Shown piece by piece: positions 34,926-40,314 of a stretch of 41,934 nucleotides of DNA (position 1 is its first letter; each line of letters starts with the position of its first letter). Source of the DNA: a virus. The DNA lies in IMG/VR virus record IMGVR_UViG_3300036466_000070, positions 1 to 41,934 of that record. The stretch is one strand, 5' to 3'. Below the pieces are notes generated by a model, which made no database searches, was not told the origin of the DNA, and saw only the letters and a list, made by a program, of their open reading frames with translations. A program made the position numbers and the translations under genes.

Positions 34926-34958
34926 ATTTAGGAATCCGAAGAGTTCAGGCTGTACGCC
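34926..34958 (-). repeat. Intergenic repeat element, copy C
   Basis: The minus strand reads GCGTACAGCCTGAACTCTTC followed by GGATTCCTAAAT, matching copies A and B over about 33 bases. It lies in the transcribed leader between the phage promoter at 34989 and the gene starting at 34850. The rest of this 150-base leader shows no gene. Confidence 0.65.
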
Positions 34959-34983
34959 ACCTCGAATCCCGGTTTGTTTGGTT

Positions 34984-35006
34984 GTCTGCTACAGTGAGGG
35001 TCTATT
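34984..35006 (-). promoter_or_regulatory. Phage RNA polymerase promoter for the replication block
   Basis: The minus strand carries AGACCCTCACTGTAGCAGAC, with the predicted start G at 34989. It shares CCCTCACTGTAG with the sites at 20536 and 39583. It lies at the boundary between early genes and the block leading to primase, helicase and polymerase, a natural place for middle-gene transcription by the phage enzyme. The -17 side overlaps the last codons of the upstream gene. Confidence 0.8.
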
Positions 35007-35205
35007 CTTCTGGCTGCTCCCAGCTACTGATCTCAGCAGCCAGCTCATACTCCTCCTCGGCATCCAGCTTACCTCGGCAGAAGTCTGTGAACGCCTCGGT
35101 AGCTGGCTGGTATGGATTGTACTCACGTCCGGCCCGGTAGAACATCTTGCCGAGCTGGTACGCAGTGGGCTGCTGATTGTCCGCAGTTTCTCTTGTGTCC
35201 TGCAT
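35002..35205 (-). CDS. Hypothetical early protein, 67 aa
   Basis: ATG 35205 (MQDTRETADNQQPTAYQLGK) is chosen for the AGGAGAACAGC site upstream; an in-frame ATG six codons earlier lacks one. The product is acidic at its C-terminus (EISSWEQPEE) and includes GKMFYRAGREYNPYQPATEAF. It overlaps the preceding gene by 83 bases, an unusually long overlap in this genome. No family is recognised. Confidence 0.65.
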   Translation of the reverse strand: MQDTRETADNQQPTAYQLGKMFYRAGREYNPYQPATEAFTDFCRGKLDAEEEYELAAEISSWEQPEE

Positions 35206-35746
35206 TGCTGTTCTCCTGTGCATCGTATAGCTCTTGTAGGGTAGCGTCGAGCTTATAGGTTAATGCTAAATCACATAGGTGAATCATCTCATCCCTGTGT
35301 GCGATCATCTGGAACTGTCCGGCATGGCTGAACTCTTTCGAGACGATGTATACGCCAATGACAGAGTACTCCTCCTCGTCCTTCAGACGGTCCTCTACGA
35401 AGAACCAGTTCTTGTACTGGCCGAACTTGTCGAATCCAAACAGGTACTTCGTGGCCTCGTCCCGGGATAGGTCGCCCCAAGGTCCGGCTAAGCCTGCGTC
35501 ATTGTGGGGCGTAGGGTGAGTGTCTCTCAGGTCAGCATCGCCGGTTCCAAATACATCATGGATACAGCGATCCACTGCCCCGTTGTTGTACGCACCAAAA
35601 CGCTGGCCGGGAGCCTCTGTCCTAGACTCGACCCTAAGCATTACCCGGCACTCACCGGAGCGGAGCATAGCCAGCGCCTCATCTCGGCTTAGTGGCTCCT
35701 TGTCTTCGATACCAAAGAACTCAGATACAATTCCAGAGCGTAACAT
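35123..35746 (-). CDS. Hypothetical early protein, 207 aa
   Basis: ATG 35746 (MLRSGIVSEFFG) has a GAGGTG site and is preferred to the longer frame. The product is mixed alpha-beta with LSRDEALAMLRSGECRVMLR near the N-terminus and a similar LSRDEATKYLFGFDKFG later, possibly an internal repeat. Its last 28 codons overlap the following gene, so the C-terminal residues are constrained by two frames. Function is unknown. Confidence 0.65.
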   Translation of the reverse strand: MLRSGIVSEFFGIEDKEPLSRDEALAMLRSGECRVMLRVESRTEAPGQRFGAYNNGAVDRCIHDVFGTGDADLRDTHPTPHNDAGLAGPWGDLSRDEATKYLFGFDKFGQYKNWFFVEDRLKDEEEYSVIGVYIVSKEFSHAGQFQMIAHRDEMIHLCDLALTYKLDATLQELYDAQENSNAGHKRNCGQSAAHCVPARQDVLPGRT

Positions 35747-35762
35747 GACGCACCTCAACTAA

Positions 35763-35858
35763 CTAGAATCTAAAGAAACAGGCCCAGTAAACCAGACCCA
35801 GCGCAACCAATGGGGCACCCGCTTGTACTGCAGCGGGTAGGATTTCATAGACCGGCAT
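35763..35858 (-). CDS. Tiny predicted membrane peptide, 31 aa
   Basis: The frame MPVYEILPAAVQAGAPLVAL continues into GLVYWACFFRF and stops at 35763. Residues 8-29 form a single membrane segment. The ATG overlaps the last codons of the upstream gene and the peptide fills the gap to the next start. The ribosome site is poor (AGAGCG), so translation would rely on coupling. Small early membrane peptides are common in T7-like phages, but this one is only a candidate. Confidence 0.4.
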   Translation of the reverse strand: MPVYEILPAAVQAGAPLVALGLVYWACFFRF

Positions 35859-36168
35859 GGTGTTTCGCTCTAGCTACTTGCCATCCTGAGCTGAACTCTG
35901 TACCGTCATCCCAGTACCATATAAAATCCTTCTGGTAGATACCTTGGCACCCTTCAGCTTGAAGCAGGCCATTAAGGCGCTCTTTTGTGGTGACTGTTTC
36001 CCAGCCCGCAGAGCTTACATGCAGGCCGTCGGCATCACGGAAGGCAATCAGGTTACCATGCAGGTACATAGCATCCCTGAAGATGTTACACGCCACCTCA
36101 GTGTTACCCTGCCTGAAGTCCTCATTATTCCTGAAAGCATTAACTGCGTCTCGTGTGATCTTTCTCAT
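35845..36168 (-). CDS. Hypothetical early protein, 107 aa
   Basis: ATG 36168 (MRKITRDAVNAFRNNEDF) has an AGGTGA site and overlaps the upstream stop by four bases; the longer frame is out of register with the operon. The product contains FIWYWDDGTEFSSGWQVARA near the end and a central MYLHGNLIAFRDADGLHVS strand pair. I have a sense of similar short proteins in other podoviruses but cannot name a family. Confidence 0.65.
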   Translation of the reverse strand: MRKITRDAVNAFRNNEDFRQGNTEVACNIFRDAMYLHGNLIAFRDADGLHVSSAGWETVTTKERLNGLLQAEGCQGIYQKDFIWYWDDGTEFSSGWQVARAKHHAGL

Positions 36169-36422
36169 GTTGTCACCTGCTCGCTTTGGAGGTAGTAGGA
36201 AAGGCGATGTATGATGTCCCGTACTGCCGCCCGGTTGTTGAGTAAATGGAGGCACATGTTGTGCTGATCCTGCCTAGTTATATGCCCGCCAGTCGCCTGT
36301 ATGGCAGTGAGAAGTAGCCCGTCGAACTCACGTCCTATGCAATCAAGATCGTGATCCAGTGCTTTTTGACTGTCAGAAAACAGTGTTCCGTCTACTGCCT
36401 CGTAGGCTTCGACCTCTTTCAT
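36165..36422 (-). CDS. Hypothetical early protein, 85 aa
   Basis: ATG 36422 (MKEVEAYEAVDGTLFSDSQK) follows AAGGTGG, two bases after the upstream stop. The pattern YEAVDGTLFSDSQKALDHD followed by a helical domain occurs in many small phage early proteins. The remainder is helical (MCLHLLNNRAAVRDIIHRL). Function is unknown. Confidence 0.65.
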   Translation of the reverse strand: MKEVEAYEAVDGTLFSDSQKALDHDLDCIGREFDGLLLTAIQATGGHITRQDQHNMCLHLLNNRAAVRDIIHRLSYYLQSEQVTT

Positions 36423-36423
36423 A

Positions 36424-36567
36424 TCATGCCACCTTGCGGAGTTCTTCGATACGCTCCGCTGCTTCTGCTTTGGTATCCCGGGCCTCAATGAAGACGCCCC
36501 GGAACATGATGTGCCAGCTTACACGGGCTGGGCTCCGCTTGATCTCGAAATCGTCTCTATCTAGCAT
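36424..36567 (-). CDS. Small early protein, 47 aa
   Basis: ATG 36567 is preceded by AGGGGTG and the frame ends one base before the next ATG. The product reads MLDRDDFEIKRSPARVSWHI, then MFRGVFIEARDTKAEAAERI and a short basic end, a beta-beta-alpha pattern. It closes a gap in the operon and has clear coupling on both sides. No family is recognised. Confidence 0.65.
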   Translation of the reverse strand: MLDRDDFEIKRSPARVSWHIMFRGVFIEARDTKAEAAERIEELRKVA

Positions 36568-36784
36568 GGAACACCCCTACATAGTCCGCTTTACTGTGAG
36601 AATACAGCCACTCCTCTAGCTCCTCCTCTGTCCAGCTTGTATCTATGTGTACCTGAGAGTAGTTCACATCCTCCTTGTACACCCCTGCATCCCGAACGCT
36701 AAACACTTCAGGCTGATCAGCCAGCTCGACTATGAGCAATGACTGATCATCTGTAAGAACGTCAATACCTAGTACATTAGACAT
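36557..36784 (-). CDS. Hypothetical early acidic protein, 75 aa
   Basis: ATG 36784 has a GAGGTG site. The product is acidic with a beta-rich first half (LGIDVLTDDQSLLIVELAD) and a C-terminal helix (SWTEEELEEWLYSHSKADY). It overlaps the following 47-aa gene by 11 bases. No family is recognised. Confidence 0.65.
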   Translation of the reverse strand: MSNVLGIDVLTDDQSLLIVELADQPEVFSVRDAGVYKEDVNYSQVHIDTSWTEEELEEWLYSHSKADYVGVFHAR

Positions 36785-36793
36785 AATTGCACC

Positions 36794-37189
36794 TCAAAAC
36801 ACACGCTGCATGAATACGACATCCGGCTGTCCCGGTGTCCAGTTAGCTACCCGGTCAACTTCCATGAAACCGTTCCGCTCATAGAATCCGACGAGGTACC
36901 CGTCGAAGCAGTCCAGACGGTTTGCTCCTCGTTCGATGGCCTGCTTCACCAGCTCATCACCTGAACGGCGGACCATGCTGAAAAGGGCGATCAATTCACC
37001 GTCTTGCTTCACAATGAAACCATACCGGCCATTGAAGTCCAGATAAAAGCCGTCCTCTTCCGTGGTAGCTTCAGCCACCTCATACACCGGGCTAGTGGCG
37101 TCATTGATCTTGTCGCTGGACTGCTTAGCTTCAGCAAATACAGCCAGAAACACGGTTTTACTTACAGGCACTACAGGATCAATAGTCAT
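36794..37189 (-). CDS. GNAT-like acetyltransferase, 131 aa
   Basis: ATG 37189 (MTIDPVVPVSKTVFLAVFAE) is preceded by GGGGGA. The C-terminal half, with DGELIALFSMVRRSGDELVK, NRLDCFDGYLVGFYERNGF and a final strand, follows the GNAT order of strand, acetyl-CoA loop helix, strand, and the YERNGF motif typical of these enzymes. The usual R/Q-x-x-G-x-G/A loop is not clean (VRRSGDEL). As an early product it may modify a host protein; the target is not known. Confidence 0.7.
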   Translation of the reverse strand: MTIDPVVPVSKTVFLAVFAEAKQSSDKINDATSPVYEVAEATTEEDGFYLDFNGRYGFIVKQDGELIALFSMVRRSGDELVKQAIERGANRLDCFDGYLVGFYERNGFMEVDRVANWTPGQPDVVFMQRVF

Positions 37190-37203
37190 AAATCCCCCGG
37201 GGA

Positions 37204-37536
37204 TCAATAAAAATGCGAGTCAATATCAGCGGCGATGCGCTCAGCAATTCCGTGATCGGTGAAGTCTGCAATAAGCTCATAAGGAGCGTTACCCTGTACT
37301 AGCCAGAAAGACAAAGTTCTCCCGTGTATCCCTTCGGCTATATCAGGGTGCACAAAAGTCAGCGAGCTTGTCTCAGTATCCAAGGCCAGCTTGATTATCT
37401 GATCATCTGTGAAATCAGACGAGACAAAGATGGACTCCTCCTCGTCTGTAATCTCGACAAGGGAATACCCCTGTTCTCTGACCAGATTCAACAGACGGTT
37501 TACTACTGCGTAATACTCAGAACGGCGGTTAGACAT
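37204..37536 (-). CDS. Hypothetical early acidic protein, 110 aa
   Basis: The product starts MSNRRSEYYAVVNRLLNLVR, with a helical N-terminus, then acidic strand-helix stretches (EITDEEESIFVSSDFTDDQI). The excess of Asp and Glu would suit an inhibitor that binds a basic surface, but there is no direct evidence. An AGGGGGA site precedes the ATG. A hairpin lies in the 108-base gap upstream. Confidence 0.65.
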   Translation of the reverse strand: MSNRRSEYYAVVNRLLNLVREQGYSLVEITDEEESIFVSSDFTDDQIIKLALDTETSSLTFVHPDIAEGIHGRTLSFWLVQGNAPYELIADFTDHGIAERIAADIDSHFY

Positions 37537-37593
37537 AGATCCCCCTTAGAGCTGCTATATGAGAGCCTCAGAAGCCCTCCAGTGGATTTACTC

Positions 37594-37623
37594 GGCCACC
37601 CTATACGTTGGCATAGGATGGCC
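37594..37623 (-). promoter_or_regulatory. Early intergenic hairpin (possible RNase III site)
   Basis: GGCCA-C-CCTAT (37594-37604) pairs with ATAGG-A-TGGCC (37613-37623), ten pairs interrupted by one mismatch, with an eight-base loop. No T run follows on the minus strand. T7 early mRNA is cut by RNase III at imperfect hairpins between genes; this could be an equivalent. Confidence 0.6.
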
Positions 37624-37644
37624 CGATAAAGCCGCTGTACCTTA

Positions 37645-37878
37645 TTACAGTGCCTCCCACACAAGGCTCGCTACACCGGCGTATACTTCACGGTGTACCC
37701 CATCGGAATCCCTGACAGTAACATAGCCAGAGCTTCCCGGCCTATGCGGAGCCCTTGCGGACACAATTTCAACCAGCTCACCCCGAAAGGTAATTACATT
37801 ATCCCCCTTGAACACGGGCTTCTTTGATTTTGGGTCGATCAGCTGGAATTCCTGATCATTGTAGCCAATGCGTAACAT
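37645..37878 (-). CDS. Hypothetical early protein, 77 aa, beta-rich
   Basis: The product (MLRIGYNDQEFQLIDPKSKK, then NVITFRGELVEIVSARAPHR, then GYVTVRDSDG) looks like a small beta-barrel with a KPVFKGDxV start recalling the SH3-like barrels of the 215-aa protein. No family is recognised. A strong AGGAGAACAGC site precedes the ATG. Hairpins flank the gene on both sides. Confidence 0.65.
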   Translation of the reverse strand: MLRIGYNDQEFQLIDPKSKKPVFKGDNVITFRGELVEIVSARAPHRPGSSGYVTVRDSDGVHREVYAGVASLVWEAL

Positions 37879-37905
37879 GCTGTTCTCCTGCTGTACATTT
37901 CGGTT

Positions 37906-37947
37906 GGTATTATCGAAGGCACTCCGAAGAATGCCTTCTGTAATACC
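37906..37947 (-). promoter_or_regulatory. Long early intergenic hairpin
   Basis: GGTATTA (37906-37912) and GAAGGCA (37915-37921) pair with TGCCTTC (37932-37938) and TAATACC (37941-37947), giving two seven-pair stems separated by a two-base internal loop. The terminal loop is ten bases. On the minus strand no T run follows, so RNase III processing or mRNA protection is likelier than termination. Confidence 0.75.
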
Positions 37948-37959
37948 CTCGGCCTAGTA

Positions 37960-38538
37960 TTAAGCCGCTTTCTTGGCCATGGCGGTAACAGTGCCGGTGT
38001 TCTTCTTCAGACTATCCGGCTTTTTGGGCATATCTGCAGCGCCTACTTGGCTTTGAACAAACTGCTCCAGTGCCTTCAGCTCTTTGTCGGACATGTGTAC
38101 CTTGTCTGCCTTCTCGGCATCCTTAGCCGCTTCACTGGCCTGATAAGCCTGCTTCAGTTGCTTGATCAACATTGCCTTGAAGTCAAAACCCTTGTACGGG
38201 TTCGCCTTCTTGACCTCGAACCAGTTAACCGCCTTGGCCTCGTTGAAGTTCTCCACGGTCAGCATGGACTTGTCCAGTGACACGTTGCCCTCCTGATCGA
38301 AGTTGATTCCCACCTTGGCAAACCAAGCGACCAGAGAATCACAGCGCACACCAGCACCCAAACCATCTACCAGCTTTTTGGCCCGTGTCACGTTGCCTGA
38401 TCCCTTGCCAGCAGCATGGCTTACAATGCCAATGGCAATCTGCTGAATCATTTCTCGCTGATTACGCGCTCCGACAATGATCTGATCGATTGCGGTGTCC
38501 AGTTGCTTAACGGTTTTGAAAGTCATTACGATAGACAT
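37960..38538 (-). CDS. First early gene: hypothetical basic protein, 192 aa
   Basis: This is the first gene downstream of the early promoters. The ATG at 38538 has an AGGTGAATT site; an in-frame ATG lies four codons later. The product is mainly helical with a Lys/Ala-rich C-terminus (KKPDSLKKNTGTVTAMAKKA). The N-terminal part contains DQIIVGARNQREMIQQIAI, and the region AVNWFEVKKANPYKGFDF follows mid-protein. Basic first-expressed proteins often bind nucleic acid or host enzymes, but no family is recognised here. Confidence 0.75.
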   Translation of the reverse strand: MSIVMTFKTVKQLDTAIDQIIVGARNQREMIQQIAIGIVSHAAGKGSGNVTRAKKLVDGLGAGVRCDSLVAWFAKVGINFDQEGNVSLDKSMLTVENFNEAKAVNWFEVKKANPYKGFDFKAMLIKQLKQAYQASEAAKDAEKADKVHMSDKELKALEQFVQSQVGAADMPKKPDSLKKNTGTVTAMAKKAA

Positions 38539-38565
38539 AATTCACCTGTTCTAGTTGAGTTCATC

Positions 38566-38597
38566 GAAAAAGGCACTCGGTATTGAATGCCCTTTCT
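38566..38597 (-). terminator. Attenuator-like hairpin in the early leader
   Basis: On the minus strand AGAAAGGGCA (38597-38588) can pair with TGCCTTTTTC (38575-38566), whose T run overlaps the stem, 28 bases before the first start codon. The same AAAGGGC can instead pair with GCCCTTT at 38628-38622, so two exclusive folds exist, as in attenuators. It lies downstream of both boxA elements. Termination efficiency cannot be judged by eye. Confidence 0.5.
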
Positions 38598-38943
38598 AAT
38601 GGCCCCTTGCCTACTATGGACAAAGGGCAGAAAGCTGCAGCAATATCCATCCAGCCTAAACCGAATGGTATTGTGGCGCGCTACGGATTGGATACGGCTC
38701 GTGACACCTCATTACTGCGCGCATTTTCTCGAACAGATTAGATACTTATTCCTTCCCGTATTGTGCCGGCCCTCATCTCCGGATTTTACGATCAGCAAAT
38801 AATACGCTTTCAAGCAGTCGATACCTGCAACCGTGCACTTCCCATGAATCAGTCACTCCCTTCGTCAGGGGCGGTGTCATAGCTACGCCAGTTGGTCATC
38901 CGTCGCTTTACTAACGTACCTCGGCTAACCGAACGATACACTA

Positions 38944-38978
38944 GAAAGAAACTTTCACTAACCCGAATTGTTAAAGAG
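38944..38978 (-). promoter_or_regulatory. rrn-type boxA (copy 2) with downstream hairpin
   Basis: CTCTTTAACAA on the minus strand (38978-38968) matches the core of the bacterial rRNA-operon boxA (TGCTCTTTAACAA in E. coli), which binds NusB and S10 for antitermination. Eleven bases further on, GAAAG-ttt-CTTTC (38956-38944) forms a small hairpin in the position of a boxB. It lies about 25 bases after the expected start of the candidate promoter at 39008-39037. Confidence 0.65.
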
Positions 38979-39007
38979 TGACCGAATGTTCGCCAGTCGA
39001 TGGTGCT

Positions 39008-39037
39008 ATTCTCTCATACTTGCTTACCGTGTGTCAA
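39008..39037 (-). promoter_or_regulatory. Candidate host sigma70 early promoter
   Basis: A perfect TTGACA (39037-39032) is followed after 18 bases by GAGAAT (39013-39008), which matches four of six bases of TATAAT. It is the only perfect -35 hexamer seen in the region. Transcription would start near 39001, just upstream of boxA copy 2. Confidence 0.55.
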
Positions 39038-39171
39038 CTCCCTGTTTTCTTGTCAGTGCAAACTTTCGTTTCGGAGTATCCGCCGTTAATAGCGGTTCCG
39101 TTTCATGTCCTCAACCTAGATAACTATTATGTATTGTCTAGGCTGGCACTAACTGCAGGGAGTTAGATATA

Positions 39172-39215
39172 AGAAAGCCAAAGACTTTCTAAAGGCAAGC
39201 GAGTTGTTAAAGAGC
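39172..39215 (-). promoter_or_regulatory. rrn-type boxA (copy 1) with downstream hairpin
   Basis: CGCTCTTTAACAA on the minus strand (39216-39204) matches twelve consecutive bases of the E. coli rrn boxA and resembles the boxA of lambdoid nut sites. Thirteen bases later, AGAAAG (39190-39185) and CTTTCT (39177-39172) form a hairpin with a seven-base loop, like a boxB. The module repeats at 38944-38978. Confidence 0.7.
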
Positions 39216-39237
39216 GTATCCGTATTGGATGATTCAT

Positions 39238-39266
39238 AATTTACACATAGATGAGACTGTGTGCAA
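39238..39266 (-). promoter_or_regulatory. Weak candidate sigma70 promoter before boxA copy 1
   Basis: TTGCAC (39266-39261), 17-base spacer, TAAATT (39243-39238). Half of the -35 and four of six -10 bases match. Its place about 20 bases before boxA copy 1 mirrors the better promoter before copy 2, but on sequence alone it is weak. Confidence 0.35.
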
Positions 39267-39278
39267 GCTCTTTCTGCA

Positions 39279-39308
39279 ATTATTTTCTAACTTTCTTTAT
39301 TTCTTCAA
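39279..39308 (-). promoter_or_regulatory. Candidate host sigma70 promoter in AT-rich stretch
   Basis: TTGAAG (39308-39303), 18-base spacer, AATAAT (39284-39279), matching four and five of six consensus bases. It lies in A/T-rich sequence that would act as an UP element. It could start the transcript that carries both boxA copies. AT-rich DNA yields chance matches, so confidence is limited. Confidence 0.4.
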
Positions 39309-39552
39309 TAAATACAGATAGTTACTGACAGCTCTACGGTTCTATGCCGTATATCTGCCTGTGTTCTTTCTCTGTATCTATCTGTTTTATATAGATATTT
39401 TAGACTTTCTAGATATCTATTCTTTCTGTCTGTCTATCTAACTTATTGATTCTATTACTATTCTGCTAGTACTGATTCTATATACAGATACAAGATTACT
39501 GCAGGATTTCTGTAAGTGTATGAAATCATTAGAAAAATAATAGACATTGATT

Positions 39553-39568
39553 AGCTATTGGTAGTTCT
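39553..39568. repeat. 16-base direct repeat, copy 1
   Basis: AGCTATTGGTAGTTCT occurs here and at 39628-39643, flanking the phage promoter, and is followed in both places by a similar T-rich stretch ending TTCTG. It may reflect duplication of the promoter region or a binding site. Confidence 0.8.
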
Positions 39569-39577
39569 GTGTTCTGT

Positions 39578-39600
39578 TTCTCCTACAGTGAGGGTTAAAT
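39578..39600 (-). promoter_or_regulatory. Phage RNA polymerase promoter at the left end
   Basis: The minus strand reads TTTAACCCTCACTGTAGGAG, with the start G at 39583. It is very close to the T3 promoter (TTAACCCTCACTAAAGGGAGA) and shares CCCTCACTGTAGGAGAA with the late promoter at 20536. It lies upstream of all early promoters and could both transcribe the genome from its left end and prime replication. Confidence 0.85.
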
Positions 39601-39627
39601 AAAACGTAAATAAAACAGGAACTTAAG

Positions 39628-39643
39628 AGCTATTGGTAGTTCT
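39628..39643. repeat. 16-base direct repeat, copy 2
   Basis: Second copy of AGCTATTGGTAGTTCT (first at 39553-39568), 75 bases away and on the other side of the phage promoter. Confidence 0.8.
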
Positions 39644-39649
39644 ATATTC

Positions 39650-40030
39650 TGCAGGGAGTGGAGACAAGGCAGGAACAGGGCAGGGATGCAAAGAGAAGAT
39701 AGATACTAGCCGCTTCTCTCCGCTGTACACCTTGCGGAGCTATGGCGCTGCCTGTGCTACTAGTATCTAACTGCGGCACTGTCCGTGCCTCTCGCCGGCT
39801 ACAGTGGCGGTTCCATAGCGGAGCCATGGCAATGCACAGGTAGCCATTACAGGCCACTGCAGCGCACCACAGGCAGCCAGAAGTCTCCCTTCATCTAGTA
39901 GCTGGACACATGGCGTACCCGTCCCGGCAATCGATGAGCTCAGGCGGTTCACAGGCGGCACGCTGGAGGCCCTATGGGGGTAATCAGAGCGCGTTGGTCT
40001 ATGAATTACCCCCTCGTACCTCTGACCCGT
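39650..40030. other. GC-rich non-coding segment with several inverted repeats; probable genome-end region
   Basis: No supported gene is present. Perfect inverted repeats include AGATACTAG (39701-39709) with CTAGTATCT (39760-39768), CTCCGC (39718-39723) with GCGGAG (39734-39739), and GGGGGTAAT (39976-39984) with ATTACCCCC (40005-40013). A degenerate promoter-like CCACTGTAG lies near 39790. The segment separates the last late gene from the left-end promoter, which is where linear T7-like genomes have their terminal repeats, so packaging signals are likely here. Confidence 0.5.
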
Positions 40031-40038
40031 TTTAACAT

Positions 40039-40314
40039 TTACCCTTTATAGGGCTGCGGCTGAGCCACTGATCGAACTAGGGCCATAAACCCTGTCTCGA
40101 TGTCTGTGCGGGCAATACTATTCCAGCGTAGTGCTTGGGCACGGTCAGTGCGCTCTGCCTCTTCTGGCTCGTACCCGGCCTTAACAAGACCATGTTTAAC
40201 TTCATCCACTAGAACAAGTACCTCTGCCTCCAGCCGCTTCGCTTTATTCATAAGGTCGATCTCTGCCTGCGACAGATCACGATACCCACTGATCTTCTTG
40301 TGTTGATCTTTCAT
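40039..40314 (-). CDS. Acb2-like anti-CBASS cyclic-nucleotide sponge
   Basis: The 91-aa product starts MKDQHKKISGYRDLSQAEID and ends with RWNSIARTDIETGFMALVRS followed by VAQP. This two-part signature (DQHxxIxGYRDLS at the start; W-x-I-A-R-T-D-x-x-x-G-F-M-A-L-x-R-x-V-A-x-P at the end, with helices between) is that of the Acb2 family, helical-hairpin proteins that form hexamers and bind cyclic di- and trinucleotides, blocking CBASS and in some cases Thoeris defence signalling. I start at ATG 40314 with an AGGAG site; the longer frame is spurious. It is the last late gene before the non-coding region, an odd place for an anti-defence gene unless left-end promoters read it first on a permuted map. 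Confidence 0.85.
   Translation of the reverse strand: MKDQHKKISGYRDLSQAEIDLMNKAKRLEAEVLVLVDEVKHGLVKAGYEPEEAERTDRAQALRWNSIARTDIETGFMALVRSVAQPQPYKG

Larger units (their letters stand above)
39240..39575. other. AT-rich stretch next to a phage promoter; candidate replication origin
   Basis: This stretch is strikingly A+T rich with AGATA/TCTGTCTA-like short repeats and holds no credible gene. It starts directly downstream of the phage promoter at 39583. In T7 the primary origin is a phage promoter pair followed by an AT-rich block near the genome left end, so the layout fits. It also contains the candidate early promoters. Confidence 0.45.

Noticed and set aside
38776-38880. 35-codon minus-strand frame in the early leader (MTPPLTKGVTDSWEVHG...)
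   Set aside because: No ribosome site and no match to known early proteins; it is left as leader sequence.
39780-39800. Degenerate promoter-like CCACTGTAGCCGG in the GC-rich non-coding segment
   Set aside because: The CCCTCA half is replaced by CCGCCA. Too few matches to call, though the position is non-coding.
39642-39961. Overlapping minus-strand frames of 71 and 64 codons
   Set aside because: No ribosome site, one uses a GTG start, composition is unlike protein and the segment is dominated by inverted repeats.
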